NCBI RefSeq assembly: GCF_034424215.1
Contig: NZ_CP139960.1
Location: 5,332,001 to 5,396,000 of the forward strand
DNA length: 64,000 bases
DNA from: Niabella yanshanensis
Lineage (GTDB): Bacteria > Bacteroidota > Bacteroidia > Chitinophagales > Chitinophagaceae
Direction: 5' to 3'
Of the stretch, positions 44,930-54,614 are shown piece by piece. The stretch's first letter is position 1. Every line of letters begins with the position of its first letter. The notes under the pieces are model-generated. The model had not been told where the DNA came from, ran no database searches, and saw nothing but the letters and a program-made list of their open reading frames with translations. A program made the translations under genes and the position numbers.

Positions 44930-45715
44930 ATGAACAGCTACACATTAATTACCGGTGGATCGCAGGGGATTGGCCTTTCCCTCGCCAGACAATTTGCGCA
45001 AAACGGCTATAACCTGATCCTGGTAGCGAGAGATCCTTCCGAACTGGAAGAAGCATCGGCTGCCCTTTCGTTTTATGGCGTCGATATTATTACGATAGTT
45101 AAGGACCTATTCAACAAGGATGCCGCTCATGAGCTATATAACGAAGTGATAAAGCAGGGGTTGCAGGTAGATATATTGGTGAATAATGCCGGGCAGGGCC
45201 AATATGGTTTATTTGAAGATACCGAGATCGGGAGAGAACTGGCCATTATTCAATTAAATATATGTTCACTGATAGTGCTTACCAAATTTTTCCTGAGAGA
45301 TATGTTGCAGAAAGGGAACGGGAAAATATTGAACCTGTCATCTATTGCCGGTAAAACCCCGGGGCCCTGGCAGGCCGTTTATCATGGAACCAAGGCCTTT
45401 GTTCAATCCTTTACCCAGGCTTTAAGAAGCGAAGTAAAAGACCAGGGTATAATAGTAACAGCGTTGTTACCTGGTGCCACAGACACAGATTTCTTTAATA
45501 AAGCGGGAATGAATGATTCAAAAGCCGTTGAGGACAAGGATAAGCTGGCCGACCCTGAAGAGGTTGCAAAAGATGGATATAGTGCGTTAATGGAAGGAAA
45601 GGACCAGGTGATATCTGGCTTTAAAAACAAAATGAATGTAGCAATGAGTAATATCATGCCCGACAGTGCTGCAGCAGATAACATGAAAGACACGCAGGAA
45701 CCTGTAGATCGGTAG
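44930..45715 (+). CDS. Short-chain dehydrogenase/reductase
   Basis: I start at ATG 44930 (MNSYTLITGG); a TTG lies three codons upstream. The 261-residue protein has TGGSQGIG (about 8-15), NNAG at about 87, the catalytic Ser (LSSIAG) and YHGTK (Tyr-x3-Lys). The C-terminus is polar. SDRs of this kind reduce or oxidise a small hydroxyl/carbonyl substrate with NAD(P). It is a single gene with a terminator behind it. Confidence 0.9.
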   Translation: MNSYTLITGGSQGIGLSLARQFAQNGYNLILVARDPSELEEASAALSFYGVDIITIVKDLFNKDAAHELYNEVIKQGLQVDILVNNAGQGQYGLFEDTEIGRELAIIQLNICSLIVLTKFFLRDMLQKGNGKILNLSSIAGKTPGPWQAVYHGTKAFVQSFTQALRSEVKDQGIIVTALLPGATDTDFFNKAGMNDSKAVEDKDKLADPEEVAKDGYSALMEGKDQVISGFKNKMNVAMSNIMPDSAAADNMKDTQEPVDR

Positions 45716-45734
45716 GCGATTTTCAGGTATGTTT

Positions 45735-45768
45735 AAAGTTCAGGAATAATGTTCCTGGACTTTTTTAT
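45735..45768 (+). terminator. Intrinsic terminator after the SDR gene
   Basis: AGTTCAGGAA pairs with TTCCTGGACT (one G-T pair) and is followed by a run of Ts, 20-50 bases after the stop. The A-rich left side means it may also serve the convergent membrane protein. Confidence 0.8.
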
Positions 45769-45776
45769 ATATAGAG

Positions 45777-46259
45777 TTAATTGTACATCCAGGAAAAATG
45801 TTCGGTGCTTAGAAAGAAAATCATGCACAGATCCATGAGGCCGGCCATACTAAATGCAAATACAAGGTGGGCTACAAAAACGGTAGATAGAAAAGTAGGG
45901 TACGAGATGAAGGTCCTGAGTGGATGATTGCTTAATGTCAGGAACCATACAGTAACTGCTATCAAGCCGGCTATAGTTCCGAATACAAGTACTGTTGTGT
46001 AACTATGTGCCAGCCAGCCTTGTTGCCATAGTAAGAGGTATAGTGCTACGAAGCCTACACCAATCAGGTAATGTGTAATATTTCCCCAGGCCAGTACCTG
46101 GGTTTGACTGGCTGCTGCAGCAGGCTTAAGCCGGGTGTTAATAAAAGTACCCAGCAGCCAGGGGATGGATTTCCGTTGCCGGTATCCTATTAGCTGTACA
46201 AATACAGTCATAACAAAAGTGCTGAGCAGGCCAATGATGAGGGCTATCAAAATTAACAT
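45777..46259 (-). CDS. Integral membrane protein (about four helices)
   Basis: The 160-residue protein has helices at about 2-23, 62-80, 86-108 and 122-150, with a basic loop after the first (YRQRKS). No family is recognised. It is convergent with the SDR and divergent from the next SDR, so it is a single-gene unit among stress genes. Confidence 0.68.
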   Translation of the reverse strand: MLILIALIIGLLSTFVMTVFVQLIGYRQRKSIPWLLGTFINTRLKPAAAASQTQVLAWGNITHYLIGVGFVALYLLLWQQGWLAHSYTTVLVFGTIAGLIAVTVWFLTLSNHPLRTFISYPTFLSTVFVAHLVFAFSMAGLMDLCMIFFLSTEHFSWMYN

Positions 46260-46350
46260 GTTAGTATCAGGTCAAAATGAATGCCAATACAACGCATGGC
46301 TATATTTTACACAGCATTTATTGTGGTCTGAATTTTGAAACCTGCTTATT

Positions 46351-47346
46351 ATGAAAAATAAAATAAAAGATGCTACACTAAGGAATCAAACGGTTGTAAT
46401 TACCGGTGCATCGAGTGGAATAGGTAAAGCTACCGCTATCGCTTTCGCCCGTGAAGGTGCCGATCTGGTATTGGCCGCACGCGGCCTTCAGGGTTTGGAG
46501 GAAACTGCGTCAATGTGCAGGAAAAGTGGCGTGATGGTGAAGGTGGTTGCAACTGATATGTCGGATGCCAAACAGGTACAGCAGTTGGTGAAGGAGGCTT
46601 TATCCATAAACGGGTATATCAAATGCTGGGTCAATAATGCCGGGGTCTTATCTTTTGGAAAATTTGAAGAAACGCCGGTTGAAGTGATCGGTCAGGTAAT
46701 CAAAACGAATCTCCTGGGCTATGTGTACGGAGCCCGGGCCATATTGCCGGTGTTTAAGCAGCAGGGTGAGGGTGTACTCATCAACAATATCTCTATTGGC
46801 GGATGGATGCCGGCGCCCTACGGTACTGCTTACACCGCATCGAAGTATGGCATAAGGGGATTGGTAGAAGGTTTGCAGGCTGAAGTGGCCAATGAGCCGC
46901 ATATTCATATTTGTGCATTATATCCGGGCTTTCAGCGTTCGGCTGGTATTGGTCATGCTGCTAATTACTCCGGTATACGGTTAAGCACACCGCCCCCCGC
47001 TTTCAATCCACGCCGGTTGGCCTATGCAATGGTACAAATGGCCAAACACCCGGTAGCTGCTGCTTATCCCGACTGGTTTGGATTACTGTTTAAAAGATTG
47101 TACCAGGTTTGTCCCGCCGTAATCCGTACTGTATCTTCTTTCGCTATGCGGGGGGCGATGAAGTGGGCTAATAAAACGGAACATACCGATGGCATTGTAT
47201 TATATCCTTCCAAGGGTTATAACGGTATTTATGGGAAAACCCTGTTGTCGACTTCGTTACCTTTGCCGAAGCGTATGGTGGTGACGGTCTTAGGTATTAC
47301 TGCAATGAGCATCTGGCTGGCTTCACGTAGCCGACGAGTCAAATAA
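46351..47346 (+). CDS. Short-chain dehydrogenase/reductase with C-terminal membrane segment
   Basis: The 331-residue SDR has TGASSGIG (about 19-26), NNAG (about 96-99), the catalytic Ser (NISIGG region) and YTASKYG. Beyond the usual 250 residues it carries about 80 more, including PLPKRMVVTVLGITAMSIWLA, a likely membrane-associated helix, and a basic tail (SRSRRVK). Extended SDRs of this type often act on lipids or sterols; the substrate is unknown. Confidence 0.88.
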   Translation: MKNKIKDATLRNQTVVITGASSGIGKATAIAFAREGADLVLAARGLQGLEETASMCRKSGVMVKVVATDMSDAKQVQQLVKEALSINGYIKCWVNNAGVLSFGKFEETPVEVIGQVIKTNLLGYVYGARAILPVFKQQGEGVLINNISIGGWMPAPYGTAYTASKYGIRGLVEGLQAEVANEPHIHICALYPGFQRSAGIGHAANYSGIRLSTPPPAFNPRRLAYAMVQMAKHPVAAAYPDWFGLLFKRLYQVCPAVIRTVSSFAMRGAMKWANKTEHTDGIVLYPSKGYNGIYGKTLLSTSLPLPKRMVVTVLGITAMSIWLASRSRRVK

Positions 47347-47397
47347 TAGCGTACAGTCTGCCGGGACCTGTATATCCGGTTTATTCCTTATAATACA

Positions 47398-47425
47398 CAC
47401 TTCCCCGGCACAGCCGGGGCTTAGT
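47398..47425. terminator. Strong GC hairpin between convergent genes
   Basis: CCCCGGC (47403-47409) pairs with GCCGGGG (47413-47419) across a 3-base loop, with outer pairing ACACT/AGTGT. It lies between the SDR stop and the DUF892 stop. There is no U-tract, so it is probably a bidirectional barrier of moderate strength. Confidence 0.6.
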
Positions 47426-47451
47426 GTGGAGAGGTAGTATTTAAAGGCTGC

Positions 47452-47997
47452 TTATTCGGTAGCTGCCTGTGAGTTTACAAAATCTTCTGCTATTTCGGTT
47501 AAAGTTTCATCTGTCGTTTTTTCATTCACTAATGTACGTTCTAATAATTCGGCAACCTCAGTATGTCCCATGTTTCTTGCGAAAGTTTTTAAAGTACCAT
47601 AGGTAGCTATTTCATAATGTTCAACCTTTTGAGCAGCCAATATCAACGCAGCATCACGGGTATAACTATTTTTTTCAGTATCGCTGATGATTTCCTCTGC
47701 TTCTTGGATCAGACCTTCCATAGCCTTACATTTTTTACTGTCTGATTCCTCATCCAGGAGATCGAAAATTCGTTCGAGGTTTTCGATGTGCAACTGCGTA
47801 TCGCTGGCGTGTTTATAAAAGGCAGCCGCCAGCTCCTCGCTGGTGCTTGCCTCCTGCATTTTAGGCAGTGCTTTTACCAGTGATAGTTCCGCGCCATAGA
47901 TATCCCTTAGCTCTTCTACAAAGAATTGGTGAAATTCGCTGTTTTGCATGTCTGAAAATTTGTTAGGAATTGTCATAGTATTTGTTTTATAGATCAA
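47452..47997 (-). CDS. YciE/YciF-type ferritin-like protein (DUF892), second copy
   Basis: The 181-residue paralogue of the 27052 gene shares the bundle motifs EELRDIYGAELSLVKALPKM, DTQLHIENLERIF and KVEHYEIATYGTL. An ATG at MTIPNKFSD (residue 8) is an alternative start. It lacks the Lys/Ala-rich N-terminus of the other copy. Stress-induced role is inferred from family; the two are about 20 kb apart and not in the same operon. Confidence 0.92.
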   Translation of the reverse strand: MIYKTNTMTIPNKFSDMQNSEFHQFFVEELRDIYGAELSLVKALPKMQEASTSEELAAAFYKHASDTQLHIENLERIFDLLDEESDSKKCKAMEGLIQEAEEIISDTEKNSYTRDAALILAAQKVEHYEIATYGTLKTFARNMGHTEVAELLERTLVNEKTTDETLTEIAEDFVNSQAATE

Positions 47998-48072
47998 TAA
48001 TGATTCTGAAAATAACCGTCAAATATCTGTATCCGCTATCCAGTTTAGTTTTCCAATATCCGGCATCCCGTT

Positions 48073-48639
48073 CTACCTGCTTCTCAACAGGCTGTCGATA
48101 CGCTGTGCTTCTGCCAGGTGATGCTCAAGGATGGGTATTTTTGAGGTAGCCCAATTGCGTAGTTCTGCATCTTTACTCTCTTTCGACTGTTCGCGGAAGG
48201 CCTCAATGTCTTCTTTGTGGTCTTTGATCATAAAAGAAATGTACTCCCTGTCAAACTCGTTGGCTTTTTTCGAATTAAGTTCATCATACTTCTTTTGTTT
48301 GTCTTCCCCTAAAGCAGCCGGTAAGCTGATGTTCCTGGTTTGAGCTAAAGATTCCAGCTCTTTATTAGTATCCGAGTGATCTCCTACCATCATAGCGCCG
48401 AAGCTTTTAACTTCCCTATGTACTGCTTTATTCTGAGCCAGCCTGCCCAGCTCCGCTTCCATCATTCCACCCTCTGCAGCCTTCAAAGCAAATTCAGCAT
48501 CATCTTCTATTTTGGTGTTGTTAAACCGGGCCTCGTTTTGGTCTTCAGCCAGGTCTTTCGGGTCATTATTTTGCTGTCTGTTTTCACAGGCCGCAATACA
48601 TAATGCCAGTATAAAGTATATGGTAATGAACTTCTTCAT
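48073..48639 (-). CDS. DUF4142 lipoprotein
   Basis: I start at ATG 48639, which opens a lipoprotein signal (MKKFITIYFILALCIAACEN, lipobox with Cys18); the longer frame to 48705 would put charged residues before it. The 188-residue protein has a helical DUF4142 domain at about 50-185 (AEFALKAAEGGMMEAELGRL, KKYDELNSKKANEFDREYI and HHLAEAQRID), resembling ferritin-like bundles. Anchored in the periplasm or outer membrane. It lies in the stress region; function unknown. Confidence 0.87.
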   Translation of the reverse strand: MKKFITIYFILALCIAACENRQQNNDPKDLAEDQNEARFNNTKIEDDAEFALKAAEGGMMEAELGRLAQNKAVHREVKSFGAMMVGDHSDTNKELESLAQTRNISLPAALGEDKQKKYDELNSKKANEFDREYISFMIKDHKEDIEAFREQSKESKDAELRNWATSKIPILEHHLAEAQRIDSLLRSR

Positions 48640-49159
48640 AATGCTGCTATTTAATGAACAAAACGACCAATCGCTATATAGTCTCAATCGCCGTGCCGGT
48701 AACATACAGGCAAACTTTAAATAGCTTCGGCCTCAGTTATTTACCATATTTAGAATTATCTGCGGTATTGGTATAATGAAAAAGCTGTGGCAAAAGCGTG
48801 AAAAAAAAAGTACATATTGTAGCAAATAATTCCGCGATACTACAGGGTGCATATGTCCGGTATTTCCGGGCATTGCGCAAACACTCAGCTAATCATTATA
48901 TAGTCTGTGATCATTCCCATAGTAAATAGTCGTTTATTCTACAGCTAATGAGGTTTGATTATACACATTATAAAATTGATATAGGAGATAGCTGCAGATT
49001 TTCAAGTGTAGCGTAAAATATTATTAGTTTTATTGATTTTAATAGTAATATATTTATTTTAGCAGCCACGCCATCATTGTAAATAGCTAACAGATACGGG
49101 CCGTGAGGCGTTTTTTTAAAGACTGTTCATTTTCTGAACTTGTAAAATATACCTGATTC
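48640..49159. other. 520-base intergenic stretch, nothing clear
   Basis: Divergent upstream regions of the DUF4142 lipoprotein and the 49160 lipoprotein. An AT-rich stretch at about 49015-49065 probably holds the promoter of the second. I find no repeat, RNA gene or good open frame. Confidence 0.5.
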
Positions 49160-49753
49160 ATGAAAAAAAATATTACATTACTATTATTGATCCTGTGTAT
49201 TTCAGGTTGTGGTCTGGAAGAACGAAAAAAAGAACTGGATGAACGGGAATTACGGGTTGCAGAGCGGGAACGAATGGTAATACTTAAGGAAAAAGAATTA
49301 CTATTATTTGAAGATAGCCTCAAACGAAATATGGTTTTAAAAGATTCATCATTGTTATTGGCAGATAGCAGTTCATTACCTTTACCCGACTCACTTTCAG
49401 GGGCGTGGGATGTAACGATGCTCTGCACTAAAACCAATTGCAGCGGTTTTGCAGTGGGAGATACGCGTAAAGAAACCTGGTTATTTATTAAAAGGGACGA
49501 GGCGGTAAGTGTACGGGCCATGCAGGGAGAAAAACTGATCAGGGTTTATGTAGGTACCTTTAAGGGAGAGGGGTTCCAGCTCTCTGTACCACCTACAGCT
49601 ACAGATTCTCTTTCGTCTTCCATGACAGTAGACCTGCGTCTTGAAAACATCAATAAACTCTCAGGGGAGCGGGTCATCCGCCAGGCTGACGGGTGCAGTT
49701 CTTTTTTCAAAGTAGACGTAACGCGCTCTGCTGTTTCTAAAACTAACCTGTAA
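49160..49753 (+). CDS. Coiled-coil lipoprotein
   Basis: The 197-residue protein has a lipoprotein signal (MKKNITLLLLILCISGC, Cys17), then a charged coiled coil (ERKKELDERELRVAERERM, about 21-60), a Ser/Leu linker and a C-terminal beta domain (about 82-185) with GAWDVTMLCTKTNC and KETWLFIKRDEAV. The domain resembles small lipocalin-like periplasmic folds, but the family is not recognised. It is 17 bases before the antiporter, so the two are likely co-transcribed. Confidence 0.75.
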   Translation: MKKNITLLLLILCISGCGLEERKKELDERELRVAERERMVILKEKELLLFEDSLKRNMVLKDSSLLLADSSSLPLPDSLSGAWDVTMLCTKTNCSGFAVGDTRKETWLFIKRDEAVSVRAMQGEKLIRVYVGTFKGEGFQLSVPPTATDSLSSSMTVDLRLENINKLSGERVIRQADGCSSFFKVDVTRSAVSKTNL

Positions 49754-49770
49754 AATTGATACTGAACAAT

Positions 49771-51918
49771 ATGCTATTGAATATTGCTGATCTCAGTTTG
49801 CCTATATCCGATCCCATCTTAAGATACCTGATTGTGATATTGATTGTGTTGTTGGCGCCAATTTTATTAAACAAATTGAAGATACCGCATTTGATCGGAT
49901 TAATCATTGCAGGTGCATTGATTGGTCCTAACGGCTTTGGTGTGTTAGAACGTGATAGCAGTATTGTGGTGTCGGGTACTACCGGCCTGCTGTATATTAT
50001 GTTCCTGGCGGGATTGGAAATAGACCTTATAGAGTTTAAAAAAAATAGATGGAAAAGTATTGGATTCGGTTTGTATACTTTCTGTATTCCTATGATTATC
50101 GGTACTTTTTCGAGCTATTATATACTTCATTTCGACTGGATGACTTCTGTATTATTGGGAAGTTTGATTTCTTCACACACCTTACTGGCTTATCCCATCG
50201 CCAGCAAGTTGGGGATCACCAAAGATAAATCGGTAAATGTAACAGTGGGAGGTACCATGATCACCGATACCTTAGCACTGCTGGTGTTGGCTGCTATAGT
50301 TGGTATGACCAAGGGTGATGTGGGAACGGCGTTTTGGATGCGCCTGAGTTTGTCGATATTGGCATTTGGTCTTATCGTATTATTAGTATTCCCTGTAATC
50401 GCCCGTTGGTTTTTTAAGGTAGTCAGCGATAAAATATCACAGTTTATTTTTGTAATGGTAATGGTGTACTTCGGCGCTGTGCTTGCTGAACTCGCGGGAG
50501 TAGAGGGAATCATCGGAGCATTTTTAGCAGGCCTGGCATTAAACAGGCTGATACCGCATACATCCCCTTTAATGAACCGCGTGGATTTTGTAGGCAATGC
50601 CTTATTTATACCATTCTTCCTCATTAGCGTAGGCATGCTGATCGATTTCAGCGTGTTTATCAAAAGCGTGGGAACTCTAAAAGTAGCCGCAGTGCTTACT
50701 TTGGGCGTAATCGCCGCTAAATGGCTGGCTGCATGGGCCACCGCCAAAACATTTAGAATGAGCCGCAGTCAGCTGCGTGTTATTTTTGGACTAAGTGTAG
50801 CGCAGGCCGCGGCCACACTGGCGGCCGTGATGGTGGGGTATAATATTGTTATTTCCGAAACTCCTGATGGTATACCCATAAGGTTATTAAATGAAGATGT
50901 ATTGAACGGGTCTATATTAGTTATATTGATTACCTGTACCCTGGCTTCATTCGTTACGCAGAAAGCAGGCAGACAATTGGCTGCAGAAACGGAAGCTGGT
51001 AAAGATCAACCGGATATAGCAGATGCTGACGGGATGAACATACTGATAGCCGTCAATACACTTGCCAAAACGGAACAATTGGTTCAATTAGCTTTAAATA
51101 TTAGACGGCATAACCCGTATGATAAAATGTATGCGCTGAATATTATCAACAAACAGGAAGCGCCGGATGAATCAGATAAAAATGCCAGGAAAATGTTGCA
51201 CCTGGCTACACAAACCGGCGCATCGGCCGATATTGAAATTGAAGAAGTAATCCGCTATGATACAATCATAAATGGCATTAGCGGTGAAGTAAAAGCAAAA
51301 AAAATCACCGACCTCATTATGGGCTATAGCACAAAGCCTTACAGCTCAGACAAAAGTTTTCATTTGATCAATGGAATATTAACCAACGAGCTGATCACCA
51401 CTTACGTATATAACCCCGTGCAGCCTATTTCAACTATCAAGAAGAATATTGTGGTCATACCGCCTGATGCCGAAAAAGAAAGCGGATTTTTTTATTGGTT
51501 GTCAAATCTGTGGACGCTGGCAAAAAATTGCGGAGGTGGCGTGAAGTTTTTTGCAGCAAAGGAGCTGGAACCTGTTTTTAAAACGCTCAATGAATTAAAT
51601 CCCATCAGTTATAGCTTTTCTGAATTTATCCGCTGGGAAGACCTGCTGGTTTTAAGCAGGGAAGTGGCTCCTAATGATCTGCTCACATTTGTACTCAGCC
51701 GTAAAGAAGGTATTTCACACAATCCTCATATGGATAAGGTCTTTTCTTACCTGGATAAATATTTCAGGCAGAATAACTTTTTGCTGATCTACCCTTCGCA
51801 AAAAAAAGCAGAGGTACAGGATGATTTTTTTGCAGGTGCTCATAACCATATCCTGGATGGATCCGTAGATATACAGGGACTGGGTAAAGAGATTGAAAAA
51901 CTATTCACCAGAAAGTGA
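49771..51918 (+). CDS. CPA2-type cation/proton antiporter
   Basis: I start at ATG 49771; only a TTG (49756) is in frame before it. The 715-residue protein has about 12 membrane helices (residues 15-400) with the CPA2 patterns IPHLIGLIIAGALIGPNGFG and VEGIIGAFLAGLALNRL, then a cytoplasmic region of about 300 residues with an USP-like fold (GMNILIAVNTLAKTEQLVQL). It would exchange Na+ or K+ for H+ for pH and salt balance. Long C-terminal regulatory parts are typical of this branch. Confidence 0.92.
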   Translation: MLLNIADLSLPISDPILRYLIVILIVLLAPILLNKLKIPHLIGLIIAGALIGPNGFGVLERDSSIVVSGTTGLLYIMFLAGLEIDLIEFKKNRWKSIGFGLYTFCIPMIIGTFSSYYILHFDWMTSVLLGSLISSHTLLAYPIASKLGITKDKSVNVTVGGTMITDTLALLVLAAIVGMTKGDVGTAFWMRLSLSILAFGLIVLLVFPVIARWFFKVVSDKISQFIFVMVMVYFGAVLAELAGVEGIIGAFLAGLALNRLIPHTSPLMNRVDFVGNALFIPFFLISVGMLIDFSVFIKSVGTLKVAAVLTLGVIAAKWLAAWATAKTFRMSRSQLRVIFGLSVAQAAATLAAVMVGYNIVISETPDGIPIRLLNEDVLNGSILVILITCTLASFVTQKAGRQLAAETEAGKDQPDIADADGMNILIAVNTLAKTEQLVQLALNIRRHNPYDKMYALNIINKQEAPDESDKNARKMLHLATQTGASADIEIEEVIRYDTIINGISGEVKAKKITDLIMGYSTKPYSSDKSFHLINGILTNELITTYVYNPVQPISTIKKNIVVIPPDAEKESGFFYWLSNLWTLAKNCGGGVKFFAAKELEPVFKTLNELNPISYSFSEFIRWEDLLVLSREVAPNDLLTFVLSRKEGISHNPHMDKVFSYLDKYFRQNNFLLIYPSQKKAEVQDDFFAGAHNHILDGSVDIQGLGKEIEKLFTRK

Positions 51919-51947
51919 TTTCATTGTAGTGACGCTGCTCCAACCCC

Positions 51948-53792
51948 TTAATCTGAATAGGTTTGCAGCTGTTTCCGGTATTTGATAAGAATGGTAGGTT
52001 TGGAGATAAACCCAATGAACCTTCCGTCCGGATCCAATACCGGCAGATGCCAGGCATCCGTTTGGTCAAATTTCTGCACAACTTCTACCATATCTTGGCC
52101 TTCATGTATCAACGCTGGCGGCTCTTTCATGATATTCGCAATACTATACGACTCAGGATCTTTCGAAAAAATTACCGGCTTCAGGTCATCCAGTGTCAGC
52201 ATTCCGGTAAATTTCTGCTGATCATCAACAATGGCAAATACATTTTTACTTCCTGTTTTTACCATACTTAGTAATTGGTTGATTGTTGCATTAATGGTAA
52301 TAATTTGTGGGTTAGCATCTATCACATCAGCTACCTGTAACCTGGTGATGAGATTTTTATCATGCTCCCGGGTAAATATTTTTCCTTCGTCGGCGAGTTT
52401 TTTCAGATCCGGAGAGATTGGCGAGAATCTTTTGGCTACCAGGAATGAAATCACCGAAACGATCATCAGTGGAATAAAGAGGTCATAACCGAAACTGGAT
52501 TCCGCAATCAGGAAGATAGCAGTAAGCGGAGCGTATAAGGCGCCACTCATAACGCCTGCCATGCCCGCTAGTACCAGGTTGGTTTCGGGTACATCACTCA
52601 GGCCAACCAGTTTACAAACCTGCGCAAAAAGATAGCCAAGGGTGCCGCCTGCAAAAAGGGAGGGTGCAAAATTACCTCCATTACCGCCGCTAAAAATAGT
52701 CATAGGCGTAGCAAATGCCTTCAATAAGCAGATCAATGCCAGGAAGATAATCACGGTCCAGTCCTTGAACTCGAAATACCTAAAGAAGCTATTGTGAATG
52801 ACAAATTCAACATGCCCGTTGGTAAACGATTTGATGGAATCATATCCTTCACCGAATAAAGGTGGTAAAGCCACACAAAGTATGGATAGCACAATTCCGC
52901 CCAACATGGCTCTTCTCATTTTGGATAAATGAAGCCTGGCAATAAAATGCTCTACTTTCTGCGCCACCACAACAAAATACCGGGCATAGAGCGCTGTAAG
53001 CAAACCCAGCGCCAGGTAAAAAGGTGTATTATGGTAATTAAATGGTTCGCGGGTATGGAAACGAAAAAGCACATCTTCCTGCAAAAGCACTTTAGATACC
53101 AGGCTGCCACAAATGGCCGCTACAACCAGGGGAACAAAATCTGAGAATACAACGCCCGTTAAAAGTATTTCAAACGCAAACATAATTCCCGCAATGGGGG
53201 CATTGAAAGCGGATGCAATACCGGCTGTTGCACCCGCAGCAAGCAGCAGCGTTCGTTCCTTATAATTAAGTTTATAGGTTTGCGCAAAGTTGGAGCCGAT
53301 AGCTGACCCCGTAACCGCTATCGGGCTTTCCAGTCCTGCTGATCCGCCAAGTCCCACGGTGACGGCGCTTTGCACGACCTGCGAATACATTTTTACCGAC
53401 GAAACAATGCTGGAGTTTTGCGCAATTTCATAAAGAATAGCACCAATACCTTTCCGGTCCTGACCTTTAAAAAAAGTAAGTACAATGGCCGTGGTGAGCA
53501 CGATGCCAAGAAATGGAAAAATGATATAAAATAGTACCTGGTATTCGAAATGTATTTTATGGCTGATAAGATAGTGAATATAATGAACCAGTGATTTCAA
53601 TGCAACACCTGCGAGGCCTGCAGTACATCCTACCAGCATCCCCGAAAGAATAAGGAACTGGGTACGGTTCATACGGCTTTTAAGCCAGAATAAAATCACC
53701 TCGTAGCTTTTTACTTTGCGGAGACTGTATCTCGTTAAGTCTCTTTTAAACTTTAAAAAGCTATGATATTTTCTTAAGTAACTTTTACGCAC
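51948..53792 (-). CDS. ClC-family chloride channel/transporter with CBS domains
   Basis: The 614-residue protein has about ten membrane helices and the ClC filter segments: GLGGSAGLESP (about 147-157, with the gating glutamate Glu155 at the usual place) and GGNGGNFAPSLFAGG. Two CBS motifs follow at about 470-600 (VADVIDANPQIITINATINQ and IMKEPPALIHEGQDM). It moves Cl- and probably H+ and may be regulated by adenine nucleotides through the CBS pair. It is convergent with the antiporter, suggesting a shared role in ionic or acid stress. Confidence 0.94.
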   Translation of the reverse strand: MRKSYLRKYHSFLKFKRDLTRYSLRKVKSYEVILFWLKSRMNRTQFLILSGMLVGCTAGLAGVALKSLVHYIHYLISHKIHFEYQVLFYIIFPFLGIVLTTAIVLTFFKGQDRKGIGAILYEIAQNSSIVSSVKMYSQVVQSAVTVGLGGSAGLESPIAVTGSAIGSNFAQTYKLNYKERTLLLAAGATAGIASAFNAPIAGIMFAFEILLTGVVFSDFVPLVVAAICGSLVSKVLLQEDVLFRFHTREPFNYHNTPFYLALGLLTALYARYFVVVAQKVEHFIARLHLSKMRRAMLGGIVLSILCVALPPLFGEGYDSIKSFTNGHVEFVIHNSFFRYFEFKDWTVIIFLALICLLKAFATPMTIFSGGNGGNFAPSLFAGGTLGYLFAQVCKLVGLSDVPETNLVLAGMAGVMSGALYAPLTAIFLIAESSFGYDLFIPLMIVSVISFLVAKRFSPISPDLKKLADEGKIFTREHDKNLITRLQVADVIDANPQIITINATINQLLSMVKTGSKNVFAIVDDQQKFTGMLTLDDLKPVIFSKDPESYSIANIMKEPPALIHEGQDMVEVVQKFDQTDAWHLPVLDPDGRFIGFISKPTILIKYRKQLQTYSD

Positions 53793-54183
53793 GGGTTCCT
53801 GTTTTTGATCTTCAATGGGTCAAAGGTATTAAAGAGCGCACCAGGATAAAAGAATATTTCTTTATCAGGCAGAAGTTGACAGGAAACTGCTACTCATTTG
53901 CGGGCGCTGATGGGGCACTGGGTGCTCATTATGTAGCTGCTAGCGCTTATTACAGGTCCTGGTATTATTCCTGATTAGGAGTATTTCTTTCTTTTTCTTT
54001 TAAGCGGTTCCGTATCTAATAGCTTCATAAGCAGGCGGCTGGTTTCATGTGGCGATGGGATAGGAATTGAAAAGCTTTAACTGGTTGGAGTAAAATCAAC
54101 AACTGCCTGCCGTGGCATTAAATTGGTTCCCGTTGAATGTTTCACGGCCAGGAAATTTAATTCATCATTTAAAATTCAACATT
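53793..54183. other. 391-base intergenic stretch between ClC and a small membrane gene
   Basis: Apart from the ClC promoter box I see no motif or repeat. An open frame in line with the next gene starts at 54112 but the coding start is taken as 54184. Confidence 0.5.
53821..53828 (-). promoter_or_regulatory. -7 promoter box for the ClC gene
   Basis: The minus strand reads TACCTTTG, matching TAnnTTTG, 28 bases upstream of the ClC ATG. Confidence 0.45.
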
Positions 54184-54408
54184 ATGTCTAATCATTCTGA
54201 AGGGAAAGTAGCAGAAGCTATAGAAAATCAAACAGCGAAGTTACCTTCTGATGCCTATTTATGGGCTTCTGTTGCTGCAATGGTCACTTCACTGGCGTTT
54301 AAGATGCTTAAACAAAATCACCGGGCTTTATTTATCGGCCAATGGGCTACTTCATTTTTGCTATTCGGAATTTATAACAAGATCGTTAAAACCCAGGGCT
54401 CTGATTAA
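54184..54408 (+). CDS. Small single-pass membrane protein
   Basis: I start at ATG 54184 (MSNHSEGKVAEAIENQ); the longer frame has a Trp/Pro-rich non-coding-like start. The 74-residue protein has a polar N-terminal helix and a membrane region at about 23-62 (LWASVAAMVTSLAFKML and WATSFLLFGIY). Short proteins of this kind occur in Bacteroidota stress loci; function unknown. A terminator follows. Confidence 0.7.
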   Translation: MSNHSEGKVAEAIENQTAKLPSDAYLWASVAAMVTSLAFKMLKQNHRALFIGQWATSFLLFGIYNKIVKTQGSD

Positions 54409-54434
54409 TAAATTCCGCAGGTATCTGTAACATT

Positions 54435-54458
54435 AAGGTTCTTCTCAGAACCTTTTTT
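54435..54458 (+). terminator. Intrinsic terminator after the small membrane gene
   Basis: AAGGTTCT / AGAACCTT with a 4-base loop followed by TTTT; about 30 bases after the stop. Confidence 0.87.
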
Positions 54459-54614
54459 CATGCCTGCTACCTCAACTTCACGTAGATGGAACCCATGGAA
54501 CAGCTTTGTAGACAAGATACCACAGCGTTTGGAAAAACGGCCACATAATCTTTGCAGGAAGTGCTTCTATACGCTTTAAAAGCACATGGCTTCATATTTG
54601 ACACCGCTTCAACC

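Noticed and set aside
48640-48705. Longer start for the DUF4142 lipoprotein
   Set aside because: The lipobox signal peptide starts at ATG 48639; the extension is rich in Arg and Ser and unlike a secreted N-terminus.
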